A DNA stretch of 64,000 nucleotides from an uncultured Eubacteriales bacterium (GCA_902764915.1 CACWXY010000014.1:1-64000); one strand, 5' to 3'; shown: positions 26,091 to 35,636, counted from the stretch's first letter. Translations and numbers: made by a program. The notes: generated by a model from the letters alone, not told the origin.

Positions 26091-27008
26091 TTGGCAGGGA
26101 AAAAAGCGCTCCTGTGGGTCTGCCTTTTATGCCTTGTCTGTATGCCGCTTCTGGCCCTCGGCGAGGAGGAACTCCTGATTGAGGAGTATGTGCTGCTCAC
26201 CGACGAAGGCGAGGAAGTGCCCGATGTGCAGGCCATTGAAGGCCTGCTTGTTACACCGACCCCGGAACCGACGCCTGAGCCTACATCGGAAATGACTGCC
26301 ACGCCGGTGATTACGCCGGAGCCCACGCCGACACCGCCGCCGGATACTGCCCGGGCGGACTTCATCAATCGGATGATTGACCTGGGGTTCAGTCTGTATA
26401 TCAAGGCGGACGGGCATGCGCAGCGCGCGCATTATTCGTCGGACATTTATGTGTGCAAGAACTTTACTGTCTATCTGTTCCGGCAGGTGCGTGGGGACTT
26501 CCGTATGGCGGAGTTTCCGGATGTCAGGCTGACCATACCCAACAATCTGCCGGCGGCGGACTGTAAGCCCTACGCGTACGGCCTGGCCTGGAAGGACGTT
26601 CCGGCGTCCTCGGGAAATCCCTTTTATGTAGCGGCCCAGTTCCGCTATGATACCGCCCTCAGCCAGGAAGAAAACATGGAGCTCGCACTGGCTTTCATGC
26701 GGGAAGTCAAGCGCGGGGATTTCTTCCAGATGTCGGCGGAGTATGATTACGGCGTGGGCGCGCATTCCGCGATCATGATCTCCGACTACAATCCCTGGGA
26801 CCAGACAGTACACTGGATGGACTCGAACATGCGCGGAAAGAAGGTAGACGGGATCCGATACGGGATTGTCCAGTTCAACGCAGAGAAGACCATAGACTGG
26901 TGGGCCAGTGCGTTCTGCAAGAAAAGCCGCGGCGCAACCCTGTACCGGCTCAGGGATGACATTATCTACTATGAGGACGATGACCCGACCGAAGCGCCTG
27001 CTGAATAA
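26091..27008 (+). CDS. Secreted protein with papain-like (CHAP/NlpC-type) C-terminus
   Basis: 305 aa. The signal peptide MAGKKALLWVCLLCLVCMPL is followed by an acidic stretch and a Thr/Pro linker (TPTPEPTPEPTS). The folded part has VCKNFTVYLFRQ, GDFF, GAHSAIMIS and WMDSN. This Cys-His-Asp/Asn order fits a papain-like amidase or protease, but no family was named. TTG 26091 is the best start: GGAGG (26078-26082) is 8 nt upstream, whereas GTG 26082 and ATG 26085 are too close. Confidence 0.65.
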   Translation: MAGKKALLWVCLLCLVCMPLLALGEEELLIEEYVLLTDEGEEVPDVQAIEGLLVTPTPEPTPEPTSEMTATPVITPEPTPTPPPDTARADFINRMIDLGFSLYIKADGHAQRAHYSSDIYVCKNFTVYLFRQVRGDFRMAEFPDVRLTIPNNLPAADCKPYAYGLAWKDVPASSGNPFYVAAQFRYDTALSQEENMELALAFMREVKRGDFFQMSAEYDYGVGAHSAIMISDYNPWDQTVHWMDSNMRGKKVDGIRYGIVQFNAEKTIDWWASAFCKKSRGATLYRLRDDIIYYEDDDPTEAPAE

Positions 27009-27312
27009 GCCATGCGCCTGCACGCCATCCGTGCATTGGATGGAAATGGCCGGAAAGCCGTCAAAAGCCTGTAACGCGATCCTGTAAGAGGCTGTTTCCC
27101 GTGCAGTATACATGGGCAGTCCCGCAGGAAAGCGTTCGTATGTGCGTGCGATATGCCTGAAAAAGGCCGAAAAAAAGCGGAAAAATGGTTGCATGAGACG
27201 GCAGAAATGTGCTATAATCCCGCTTGTGTGTGACAACGGACGGTCCGCTGCCCTGGAAACGGCTGTGCACAGCCGCGGGTACGAACGTCTATGAAGGAAG
27301 GAGGATCCTATC
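27009..27312 (+). promoter_or_regulatory. rplS promoter and structured leader
   Basis: No gene. TTGCAT (27189-27194) and TATAAT (27213-27218, extended TGC) form the rplS promoter. The transcribed leader of about 90 nt contains a perfect 16-nt palindrome CGGCTGTGCACAGCCG (27260-27275) and a small CGGAC/TCCG hairpin. Ribosomal protein leaders of this kind often mediate autoregulation; this one is a candidate only. Confidence 0.55.
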
Positions 27313-27663
<351 letters not shown>

Positions 27664-27691
27664 TGGCAAGAGGATCCTGGAAAGCAGAAAG

Positions 27692-27716
27692 AGAGGCTTA
27701 TGGCCTCTTTTTTTGC
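27692..27716 (+). terminator. Intrinsic terminator after rplS
   Basis: AGAGGC, a TTATG loop, GCCTCT and then a run of T residues. Confidence 0.9.
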
Positions 27717-27810
27717 GTCTGGAAATCATACACGGCCGCCTCGCATGTACTTCCTGCCGGGGATCCGGGGCGCATCCCGGCATATCCCGTATATTCCCTG
27801 TGTGAAGACG

Positions 27811-27839
27811 TTGACGCGGAATGTCGTCGGCGATAGAAT
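27811..27839 (+). promoter_or_regulatory. Promoter for the phosphoribosyltransferase gene
   Basis: TTGACG (27811-27816), a 17-nt spacer and TAGAAT (27834-27839): a near-consensus sigma-A promoter. Confidence 0.75.
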
Positions 27840-27891
27840 AAAGCGTAACAGATCCCTGTTACAGAGATTGGAAAAAAGAGGGCGATAACCT

Positions 27892-28446
27892 ATGACCTAT
27901 CCTATGACCATTGCGGGTGTGAAACGTGAACTGCCCATCTGCCGGGTAAATGACGAACTGTATATCGGCGCATTTGTGATCTTTGGCGACTGCGAGCTGA
28001 CGGTTGCCTGTGCCGCAGAGCTTCTGAAGAAGGCACCGGCGTATGATTATATGATTACAGCCGAGTCCAAGGGGATTCCGCTGGTCTATGAAATGGCGCG
28101 CCAGCACGGGGATGCGAAGTGGCTGCTGGCCCGCAAGGGTGCCAAGCTCTATATGCAGGACGTCATGAGTGTGGAAGTGAAATCCATTACCACCGCCAAT
28201 GTCCAGAAACTGTTCCTTGACGGCAATGATGCCGCGCTGATGAAGGGCAAGCGGATCCTGATTGTGGATGACGTCATTTCTACCGGAGAATCCCTGCATG
28301 CGCTGGAAGAACTGGTGAAAAAGGCCGGCGGCGAGATTGTGGGACGTATGGCCATACTCGCAGAGGGCGAGGCCCAGGAACGCAAGGACATTATTTATCT
28401 GGAAAAGCTCCCGGTGTTCAACAGCCGCGGAGAAGTCATCGGGTAA
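27892..28446 (+). CDS. Type I phosphoribosyltransferase (adenine PRT-like)
   Basis: 184 aa. The PRPP-binding loop ILIVDDVISTGES is near residues 121-133, with an upstream ITAESKGIPLVYEMAR segment resembling the purine-PRT flexible region. It is probably a purine salvage enzyme; adenine versus another base cannot be decided from the motif. It has its own promoter and terminators. Confidence 0.8.
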   Translation: MTYPMTIAGVKRELPICRVNDELYIGAFVIFGDCELTVACAAELLKKAPAYDYMITAESKGIPLVYEMARQHGDAKWLLARKGAKLYMQDVMSVEVKSITTANVQKLFLDGNDAALMKGKRILIVDDVISTGESLHALEELVKKAGGEIVGRMAILAEGEAQERKDIIYLEKLPVFNSRGEVIG

Positions 28447-28451
28447 AAAGG

Positions 28452-28480
28452 AAAACGGACAGCCGTGCGCTGCCCGTTTT
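28452..28480 (+). terminator. Intrinsic terminator after the phosphoribosyltransferase gene
   Basis: AAAACGG-CAGC pairs with GCTG-CCGTTTT across one mismatch, ending in TTTTG. Confidence 0.75.
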
Positions 28481-28496
28481 GTCGTGACAGAGAAAG

Positions 28497-28526
28497 GGCG
28501 GCAGAGTTCTTCTGCCGCCGTTTTTT
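28497..28526 (+). terminator. Second intrinsic terminator
   Basis: A perfect 9-bp stem GGCGGCAGA/TCTGCCGCC with a 5-nt loop, followed by GTTTTTT. It is a back-up for the 28452 terminator between converging genes. Confidence 0.85.
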
Positions 28527-28543
28527 CTCGCTTTTATTCTGTA

Positions 28544-30211
28544 TCAGTGTCCTCTGCTTTCCTCAAAGGCAGCCCGGGCACGCGGATAATCCGAGAGGAT
28601 CAGTTCAATCTCATGGGACGGTTTTTCGCCCGTGATCGCAGGGATCACAAAGCAGCGAAGCGCTTCATCACAGGCATCATGGATACCGCCTTCCATCAGC
28701 GGAGCCGCGCAGGCGGCAAACCGCAGCAGCGTCTCTTCACTGTCGCCGGACAGCGCGCACAGCGCCGTATGAATGGGCCGCAGAAGGGCCGTGGCGTCGG
28801 TCAGATCGGATGGAACAGGGGCAGGCGCATAGACATCCGTGGATGCGCAGGCCATTTTCTCGATAAAGGGAAGCGCAGGAAGCGTAAGGATCGGCCAGGG
28901 GCAGAGCCTGTAGGCATCGGAAGCGAGTACTTCCTTCTGATTGCCTGTGATCATGATCTTGACAGCGCCCTGGAGCTTGGCAAAATCCCTGCACAGGGTC
29001 ACAAGCACAGCGGGGACCGGGGTTTCTGCGCCGGGAAGCACGATCGGGCGCTCATCGGGGGATGTCTGGCAGGCCAGCCCGCTGGACCATCCCAGGGCGC
29101 TCACCAGGTTTTCGCAGAGCGTGGCAGCCGCTGCGGGCTGTGACGTAACCAGGGTCACACGATCGCACAGGGACAGGAGCAGGAAGATGTCAGCGGCATT
29201 TTTCGGATCCGTACTGACGCCCGCATGGGCGAGCACCTGCGAAAGACAGCGGATGGCGCCCCAGGGATCGCTGACTGTACTTTCTGCCGGTGCCAGCGGC
29301 AGCGGTGTCCAGCGGCTGACCGCGGGGAACAGATCACCGGCCGTGTCCGGCGTAAACTGGGCCAGGCTCTGATACAGTGTATTTCTCTTTTCCGTAAGCG
29401 AGGCAATCTGTGCTTTCAGTTTACGCGTCATTTCCTCCTGAAACGAACACCGGTTTTTCAGGGCTTCCAGGCGCAGCAATGCGCCGTGCGGCGTTTTCAG
29501 CTGCAGCTGTGCCTGCACTTCCACGAGCTTCCTGCGGGCCGCAGCCAGATCACTCTGTGCCTTGGCATAGCTGGCATCCAGGTTTTTCAGATCCCGGGCC
29601 ATGATCTCACGAAGCGGCGGCTGTACCCATACAGCCTCGTCACATCCCGCAATCTGCTTGCGGACGACAAACGCATAGGTTTCACCGCTGGGCAGGAGAA
29701 AGGAAAAAACTTCCGGATGCTGCGGTGCTTCCTGCGGAAGCACCGGCTCGGTCCGGGAGATCGGTCCCAGGAGCCCTTCCGGCGTTCTGAGGAAGAAGGA
29801 CGGCGTGACCGAGCAGGCCGCGGCCTCCTCTATTAGTTCAGGGGCGGCATCGATCACGGAATAGAAGCCGTTTTCACCCACAGGCCGGATGACATCGGAG
29901 TAGACGATATACTGGCAGCGGTTTCCGTTGCCGGGCACATAATTGCGGTTGAGCCGGATCTTCGGACAGTCGCTTTTCTGTCCCTTCAGATCCAGGAGAC
30001 ACCATTCTCCCAGTGTGCGCAGACGCTCCCGGAAGTCGGATTGTTCACCGCTGTCGGGAACGACACGCAGACATCCGTACTCCGGCCAGAGATGCAGGCA
30101 CTGCGCCCGGATATCGCCGGAAGGGGAGAGAAGGGGACGGACACGGAAATATGAGGTCAGAGTGTCATCTGTTTCCAGGTGCGCCAAGATCAATTCCTGT
30201 GCGGGAACCAT
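28544..30211 (-). CDS. Orphan coiled-coil protein with degenerate AAA-like C-terminal half
   Basis: 555 aa, no family recognised. Residues 1-195 are a globular part with several Cys. About 200-285 are predicted coiled coil (charged heptads from LREIMARDLKNL to LTEKRNTLYQSL). Residues about 339-375 read like the lead-in and P-loop of an McrB-type AAA ATPase, but the loop itself is TSQPAAAAT, lacking the GKS/T needed for ATP. ITGNQ (about 421) sits where a sensor-1 strand would be. This resemblance is my inference. AAAGGAGG precedes the ATG; the Pr6Pr gene lies 16 nt upstream. Confidence 0.7.
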   Translation of the reverse strand: MVPAQELILAHLETDDTLTSYFRVRPLLSPSGDIRAQCLHLWPEYGCLRVVPDSGEQSDFRERLRTLGEWCLLDLKGQKSDCPKIRLNRNYVPGNGNRCQYIVYSDVIRPVGENGFYSVIDAAPELIEEAAACSVTPSFFLRTPEGLLGPISRTEPVLPQEAPQHPEVFSFLLPSGETYAFVVRKQIAGCDEAVWVQPPLREIMARDLKNLDASYAKAQSDLAAARRKLVEVQAQLQLKTPHGALLRLEALKNRCSFQEEMTRKLKAQIASLTEKRNTLYQSLAQFTPDTAGDLFPAVSRWTPLPLAPAESTVSDPWGAIRCLSQVLAHAGVSTDPKNAADIFLLLSLCDRVTLVTSQPAAAATLCENLVSALGWSSGLACQTSPDERPIVLPGAETPVPAVLVTLCRDFAKLQGAVKIMITGNQKEVLASDAYRLCPWPILTLPALPFIEKMACASTDVYAPAPVPSDLTDATALLRPIHTALCALSGDSEETLLRFAACAAPLMEGGIHDACDEALRCFVIPAITGEKPSHEIELILSDYPRARAAFEESRGH

Positions 30212-30227
30212 GTATCAGAGACCTCCT

Positions 30228-30890
30228 TTACACTGTAATATGGCGGCGGCAGTGCCGCGCGAGGAAACGGGTCGCCCAGCCCAGGGAAAGGGAAAAACCA
30301 TAGGTCAGCAGGCCTAGGACAGCAAACAGTCCCACACCCGCCGGAATACCCCAGGTGGCGAAGCCATAAAAGTCATTGGTGTGCGGCCATGTACCGACAC
30401 CGTTTAACAGAAGATTGCCGAGATAGCCGGTTCCGTACAGCCCCAGCGGGATCAGGCAGGAAAGCCTGGCGCAGGGCGTGAGCGGGTACGCCTCGCCTTC
30501 CAGCAGGTAGTCCAGAAGGCTCATGAGCGGGGCCAGCAGATGAAAGATGCCGTTGGCGCCGGCATACATGCCTGCGTACCCAAAGAGCGGGCCGAGAAAG
30601 AGAAGCACCACAAAAAAGGTGACCATCACAGAGATGGTTCCGGCAAGACGCAGATGCGCAAGCAGCCGGGAATAAGGCCTGTCCTTTTTCAGAAAACTGT
30701 GGATCAGGCTTGCGAGACTGACGGCTGCACACAGGAGGTTGGACAGTACGGTGAAATACTTCAGCGCTCCAATCCCAGGCGCAGAAAGCCGACCGCTTTC
30801 ATCCATGCCAAAGGTCATTCGAACCCAAGCTGTCAGGATCAGAATGGTAAGAAGCATAAGCAGCAGTCTCGATAACCATGTTCTGTTCAC
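30228..30890 (-). CDS. Pr6Pr-type integral membrane protein
   Basis: 220 aa, about six membrane segments. Conserved polar spots KYFTVLSNLLCA, FHLLAPLMSLLDYLL and PHTNDFYGFATWG match the Pr6Pr family, whose function is unknown. GTG 30890 follows GGGAGGTACCT; the upstream frame has no ribosome binding site and crosses the promoter. It is the first gene of a two-gene unit with the orphan coiled-coil protein. Confidence 0.75.
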   Translation of the reverse strand: MNRTWLSRLLLMLLTILILTAWVRMTFGMDESGRLSAPGIGALKYFTVLSNLLCAAVSLASLIHSFLKKDRPYSRLLAHLRLAGTISVMVTFFVVLLFLGPLFGYAGMYAGANGIFHLLAPLMSLLDYLLEGEAYPLTPCARLSCLIPLGLYGTGYLGNLLLNGVGTWPHTNDFYGFATWGIPAGVGLFAVLGLLTYGFSLSLGWATRFLARHCRRHITV

Positions 30891-30931
30891 AGGTACCTCC
30901 CAAGCGTCGCCGGGTATGTGTAACATACGAT

Positions 30932-30960
30932 ATTCTATCATCTTGCCGGTGTAGGGGCAA
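30932..30960 (-). promoter_or_regulatory. Promoter for the Pr6Pr/coiled-coil unit
   Basis: Reverse strand TTGCCC (30960-30955), a 17-nt spacer and TAGAAT (30937-30932). Confidence 0.65.
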
Positions 30961-31003
30961 GCGAAAAACAATGGCAGAGACTGGTTTTTACATGCCCGAA
31001 ACA

Positions 31004-31031
31004 TAAAAAAACACCGGGGAAAACCCCGGTG
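31004..31031 (-). terminator. Terminator of the BMP importer operon
   Basis: On the reverse strand CACCGGGG, TTTT and CCCCGGTG are followed by TTTTTTT. Confidence 0.9.
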
Positions 31032-31039
31032 CAGACCGC

Positions 31040-31945
31040 TCAGGCTCTGGCAGCCCGGCGGCGGCGGCCCGCCTGGCGAAGTGCCAGAAGGACCATCATC
31101 AGAATCGTTCCGATATAGGGGAAGGTTGCTGTCAGTGTGGGATCCACGATACCCTGCATGCGCTGACCGGCTGCGTCAATAAAGCCGAAGAGCAGCGTGG
31201 CGAGGAATACCAGCGGCGGATTGCTTCTGCCAAATATGACGCAGGCCACGGCGACATAGCCGCGGGAGGCGGACATGTTCTCGGTAAAGGTGGAGAGGTA
31301 TCCCAGCGACAGATAGGCGCCGGAGAGCGAGCACATAAGCCCGCAGATGACGGAGGCGATGTACTTCATTTTCTCCGGGCTGCGGCCCATGGAGCGCAGG
31401 GACTCGGGGTGCTCGCCGCTGGCGTGCAGCCAGAATCCCTCGGGCGTCTTGTACAGGAAGATCCAGGCAATGATCACCAGTGCCCAGGCAATGGGAATCA
31501 TGATCGATACATTGATATTTGTGCCGCCCAGCACACCCAGATGCAGACTGGGCAGCTTGACCACGCGACCCGTCTGCGGATGGAAGGAGCCGGTCTGTCC
31601 TGGGATCGAGCGCAGGATAAAGGTGGTCAGTGCCACGGCAAAGATATTCAGTGCCACGCCGATAATGAACTCATCACTGCGGAAGCGGATGACAAATACC
31701 CCGTAGAACAGTCCGAACAGCAGTCCGGAAGCCAGGGCAAAGACAAGCCCCATGACCCAGGAATCACACAGCCAGGAGCCCATGACAGCGGCAAAGGCGC
31801 CCACGGTCATCATACCGTCAATACCGATGTTCATCATGCCCGCCTGATCGGTCATAAGACATCCCAGGGCTGCCAGAATGACAATGGTAGAGGTATTGAT
31901 GGTGTTCATCAGGGTTCCCATGGAAAAGATCGTCGACCAGTTCAT
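31040..31945 (-). CDS. BMP-type ABC importer permease (NupQ/YufQ-like)
   Basis: 301 aa with eight or more hydrophobic segments. It matches the BPD_transp_2 family: ALGCLMTDQAGMMNIGIDGMM near the N-terminus and SASRGYVAVACVIFGRSNP in the EAA-like cytoplasmic loop. It pairs with the permease encoded upstream to form the channel of a nucleoside or related importer; the substrate is inferred from the family. It overlaps the preceding gene by 4 nt. Confidence 0.9.
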   Translation of the reverse strand: MNWSTIFSMGTLMNTINTSTIVILAALGCLMTDQAGMMNIGIDGMMTVGAFAAVMGSWLCDSWVMGLVFALASGLLFGLFYGVFVIRFRSDEFIIGVALNIFAVALTTFILRSIPGQTGSFHPQTGRVVKLPSLHLGVLGGTNINVSIMIPIAWALVIIAWIFLYKTPEGFWLHASGEHPESLRSMGRSPEKMKYIASVICGLMCSLSGAYLSLGYLSTFTENMSASRGYVAVACVIFGRSNPPLVFLATLLFGFIDAAGQRMQGIVDPTLTATFPYIGTILMMVLLALRQAGRRRRAARA

Positions 31946-33024
31946 CCTTCACCGCCTCCCTTCGTAATCACGGTCTGCGCCATGCGCGCTGCGCGCCGGC
32001 GACGCAGGTTCTGGAGAATGCCTTCCTCAGCGGCCATGAAGAAGATAATGATCGACTGGACAATCAGGATCAGCTCACTGGAAATGCCCGTCTTGGACTG
32101 CATGGTAATGGCGCCGATCTTGAGAATGCCGAAGAAGAAGCTCATCAGAATCGTGCCCAGCGGTCTGTAGCGCATGATCATGGCGACCAGCATGCCGTCA
32201 AAGTAGAACTCATTGGAGAAGTCCGGTTTAAAGCGCGTCTGCAGGCCGAAGCATTCGAACATGCCCAGCATACCGCACATGGCGCCGGAGATCAGCATGC
32301 CGAGAATGCCCAGTGTGGAAGCGTTCAGTCCCGCAAAGACGGCAAAGCGCTGGTTCTGGCCGGTGAGTTTCATACGGTAGCCTGTGGTCGTGCGGCTCAT
32401 GAGATACCACACCAGTACAGAGATGATGGCGATCAGGAATACGCTTTCCGTAAGATTGGAGCCCTTGATCAGCTTGGAAAACTGGAAGACCTTGTCCAGG
32501 GACGCGGTGCCCTGGGATACGCCCTTTTCCGAGGTCTTCAGGGGACCGTTCGCCATATAGGTGCAGAAATAGATGGCAATGGAGTTCATGAGAATGGTGG
32601 TGATGACTTCACTGATGTGCAGCTTGATCTTCAGCAGTGCAGGGATCAGGGCATAGAGCGCACCGGCGATAATGGCCGCCAGCAGGCACAGCGGAATCAC
32701 CAGGAACGGGGAATGCCCGCTCAGCACTGCGCCCAGCCAGCAGGAGGCCAGCGCTCCCAGATACATCTGTCCTTCGCCGCCCACGTTAAAGATACCGCCC
32801 TGGGAAGCCACGGCCGTTGCCAGGCCTGTCATGCACAGCTGAAACGACTTGTACAGTGTGTTGCCGATGGCGCGCTGATTGCCGAAGGCACCGGTGAACA
32901 GCGCGCCGTAGCCATCCAGCGGACTGTGCCCGGTCGCCGCCATGATAATGCCGCCCAGAAGGAAGGCGAGGAGGACGCTCACAAGCAGTGACAGAAGGTA
33001 TTCCATGCGTTCTCTGCGTTTCAT
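31942..33024 (-). CDS. BMP-type ABC importer permease (NupP/YufP-like)
   Basis: 360 aa polytopic. Motifs: ATAVASQGGIFNVGGEGQMYLG near residue 73 and a long C-terminal loop AMIMRYRPLGTILMSFFFG. It is the larger permease of the pair and overlaps the ATPase gene by 4 nt, as is usual in nup-like operons. Confidence 0.9.
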   Translation of the reverse strand: MKRRERMEYLLSLLVSVLLAFLLGGIIMAATGHSPLDGYGALFTGAFGNQRAIGNTLYKSFQLCMTGLATAVASQGGIFNVGGEGQMYLGALASCWLGAVLSGHSPFLVIPLCLLAAIIAGALYALIPALLKIKLHISEVITTILMNSIAIYFCTYMANGPLKTSEKGVSQGTASLDKVFQFSKLIKGSNLTESVFLIAIISVLVWYLMSRTTTGYRMKLTGQNQRFAVFAGLNASTLGILGMLISGAMCGMLGMFECFGLQTRFKPDFSNEFYFDGMLVAMIMRYRPLGTILMSFFFGILKIGAITMQSKTGISSELILIVQSIIIFFMAAEEGILQNLRRRRAARMAQTVITKGGGEG

Positions 33025-34565
33025 TGTGCTTCCTCCTTTCTTCCGCCTGTCATATAGTAGCTGATTTCCGTCTTGGGAATACTGCCGGGGGTAAAGGTCC
33101 CCGTGATCTGGCCCTCATAGATGGTTACGAGCCGGTCCGAGAGCCGATAGAGCTCATCCAGGTCCGCGCTGACCAGCAGAATGGCACAGCCATGATTGCG
33201 CTTGTCCATGATCTGCTTGTGAATAAAGTCCATGGCACCGATATCTACGCCGCGGGTGGGCTGGGAGATAATCAGTACGGTGGAGTCAAAGCTGAACTCG
33301 CGGGCCACCACCACCTTCTGCATGTTGCCGCCGGACAGCGAGCCTACGCGCGTGTCCACACCGGCACCGCGGATATCGAAGGCATTGAACTTTTCCTGGG
33401 CATAGGCACGCATGGGCTGCTTCTTCATATGAATCCGGGCAATGGAGAAACGGGGCAGGCTTTCCTTTCCCACGATCAGGTTTTCCGTAATGTCCGCCTG
33501 TCCGGAAACACCGGTGGAAAGCCGATCCTCCGGCACATGCGCCAGGCCCAGCTTCCGGATTTTTCCGGGCTTCCAGCCAGTGGTCTCCTGACCGAGCACA
33601 TAGACATGTCCGCCCTGTACGGCGCGCATGCCTGTGATCGCCTCGATCAGCTCGCTCTGTCCGTTTCCCTCAATCCCGGCAATGCCCAGGATTTCGCCTT
33701 TGCGAACCGACAGCGAGAGTCCGCGCACAGCGGGCAGCGAACGGTTGTCCAGCACTTCCAGATGATCCACGGACAGTGCGACTTCCTGGTCTGTGCATTC
33801 ACTGCGGTCCAGCGCATCCAGAAGGACTTCCTTGCCGACCATCATGGAGGCAAGAATCCGTTCATTGACATCCTGTGTCCGGCATACGTCCACCAGATGC
33901 CCCTGGCGCATGACGCCGACGCGGTCGGATATGGCCATGACCTCATAGAGCTTGTGGGTGATGATGATTACGGTCATCTGCTTTTCCCGGACAATGGAGC
34001 GGATGACCTGGAAGAGTTCGTCTGTCTCCTGCGGCGTCAGTACCGCGGTCGGCTCGTCCAGTATCAGTACATCCGCACCGCGATAGAAGGTCTTGAGAAT
34101 CTCCACGCGCTGCTGAAGCCCGACGGAGATATCGCATACCCGGTCCGTGGGATGCACTTTCAGGCCGTATTCCTCCACCAGATGCTCGGTAATCCGGCAG
34201 GCTTCCTTGAAATCATAGAAAATGCCCTTGCGGGGCTCTGAGGAGAGAACAATGTTCTGCGCGACGGTAAAGGAGGGGACCAGCATAAAGTGCTGGTGCA
34301 CCATACCGACCCCGTGGGCAATCGCCTGGCTCGGGGAAAAGTCCGTGATTTTTTCGCCCTTGATGTAAACCTCACCCTGACTGGGTGTGTTCATGCCGTA
34401 GAGTATGTTCATGAGCGTGGACTTGCCCGCGCCGTTTTCTCCTACCAGCGCAAAGACCTCTCCCTTGCGGATGTCCAGGGAAACGTCATCATTGGCCAGT
34501 ACGCCGGGAAACTGCATGGAGATGTGCCGCATGGAAACAATCGGGGCGGATGTGTCTGTCGGCAA
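33021..34565 (-). CDS. BMP-type ABC importer ATPase, tandem NBDs (NupO/YufO-like)
   Basis: 514 aa, two ABC modules. The first Walker A is GENGAGKSTL with Walker B LILDEPTAVLTP. The second has GIEGNGQSEL, lacking the Lys, as normally seen in this family, with signature SGGNMQKVVVARE and an Asp replaced near IISQPTRGVD. It powers uptake through the two permeases. Its start is separated from bmpA by 81 nt. Confidence 0.93.
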   Translation of the reverse strand: MPTDTSAPIVSMRHISMQFPGVLANDDVSLDIRKGEVFALVGENGAGKSTLMNILYGMNTPSQGEVYIKGEKITDFSPSQAIAHGVGMVHQHFMLVPSFTVAQNIVLSSEPRKGIFYDFKEACRITEHLVEEYGLKVHPTDRVCDISVGLQQRVEILKTFYRGADVLILDEPTAVLTPQETDELFQVIRSIVREKQMTVIIITHKLYEVMAISDRVGVMRQGHLVDVCRTQDVNERILASMMVGKEVLLDALDRSECTDQEVALSVDHLEVLDNRSLPAVRGLSLSVRKGEILGIAGIEGNGQSELIEAITGMRAVQGGHVYVLGQETTGWKPGKIRKLGLAHVPEDRLSTGVSGQADITENLIVGKESLPRFSIARIHMKKQPMRAYAQEKFNAFDIRGAGVDTRVGSLSGGNMQKVVVAREFSFDSTVLIISQPTRGVDIGAMDFIHKQIMDKRNHGCAILLVSADLDELYRLSDRLVTIYEGQITGTFTPGSIPKTEISYYMTGGRKEEAQ

Positions 34566-34646
34566 AGGGATCGCCTCCGTTACAAGTGTAGTGTGAAAGC
34601 GGCACTCCCCGGGACGGAGAGCGCCGCATACAGAGAAAGCAGGGGA

Positions 34647-35636
34647 TTATTCCGCTGCGAAAGCGGTCGGAACCGTGATCTCGCCGGATATGATCTTGGC
34701 CTTGATTTCCTCAACCTCAGCCTTGAGTTCATCGGAAACCTGCTGTGTCATGTCTTCCGTGCCATATACGACGTCAATGTAGCCGGTGGCCATGTTGGCA
34801 TTCCAGATCTCGCCGGGCTTGAAGTAGGCGTCGGTATCGGAAACGACGTCATAGATGGACTTGCCTACGCGCTTGACCATGGAAGCGACGATGACGTCGG
34901 GGTTAATGTACTTCTGATCGCCGTCTACGCCGATGGCGAGATTTCCGGTTTCCTTGGCAGCCTCAAACACGCCTTCACCGGTCTTGCCGGCCACCTGATA
35001 GACGATGTCGCAGCCCAGGCTGTAGAGCGCCAGTGCGCATTCCTTGCCCTTGGCCGGATCCTCGAAATCATTGGCATACTGCGGCTTAATGACTTCCACA
35101 TCGGGATTGGCATACTTGGCGCCGGCCTCATAGCCTACCAGGAAGTCATTGATGGTGTCGCTGTCCTGTCCGCCCACAGCGCCGACCTTGCCGGTCTTGG
35201 ACAGCTTGGCAGCGATATAGCCCACCAGGAAGGAACCTTCATTCTGCGCATAGGTGATGGACATCAGGTTGTCTCCGACACCCTCCAGTCCGTTATCGAT
35301 GAACAGGAACTTCTTGTCCGGATAGGCTTCCAGGATTTCCCCGGCTTCCAGCACATCCCAGAACTGCCAGCCGACAGCGGCGATGATATCGCAGGCATCG
35401 GCGGCTTCGAACAGTCCGTTCTCATACATGGAAGCATCTTCCTTGCACTCGATGACCTTGGTTACAGTGCCAAAGTCGGCTTCCAGCTGGTCAATGCCTT
35501 CCTTGGCGGAATCGTAGAAGGAGCGATCGCCCAGCGTACCGGCCACAACAATGGCGACGGACGGGGTCTCTGCCAGTGCGGAGAAGGCCGTAAGCAGCAT
35601 CATGAGTGCCAGAAGGGATGCAATCAGTTTTTTCAT
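34647..35636 (-). CDS. BMP-family substrate-binding protein
   Basis: 329 aa. Sec signal peptide MKKLIASLLALMMLLTAFSA, then the PnrA/BMP fold (VAGTLGDRSFYDSAKEGIDQL, VGYIAAKLSKTGKVGAVGG, IGVDGDQKYINPDVI). It binds nucleosides in characterised relatives. Unlike most Gram-positive homologues it has no lipobox Cys near the cleavage site (SALAETPS), so its anchoring is unclear. ATG 35636 is 8 nt from GGAGG; ATG 35642 is only 2 nt away. Confidence 0.92.
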   Translation of the reverse strand: MKKLIASLLALMMLLTAFSALAETPSVAIVVAGTLGDRSFYDSAKEGIDQLEADFGTVTKVIECKEDASMYENGLFEAADACDIIAAVGWQFWDVLEAGEILEAYPDKKFLFIDNGLEGVGDNLMSITYAQNEGSFLVGYIAAKLSKTGKVGAVGGQDSDTINDFLVGYEAGAKYANPDVEVIKPQYANDFEDPAKGKECALALYSLGCDIVYQVAGKTGEGVFEAAKETGNLAIGVDGDQKYINPDVIVASMVKRVGKSIYDVVSDTDAYFKPGEIWNANMATGYIDVVYGTEDMTQQVSDELKAEVEEIKAKIISGEITVPTAFAAE

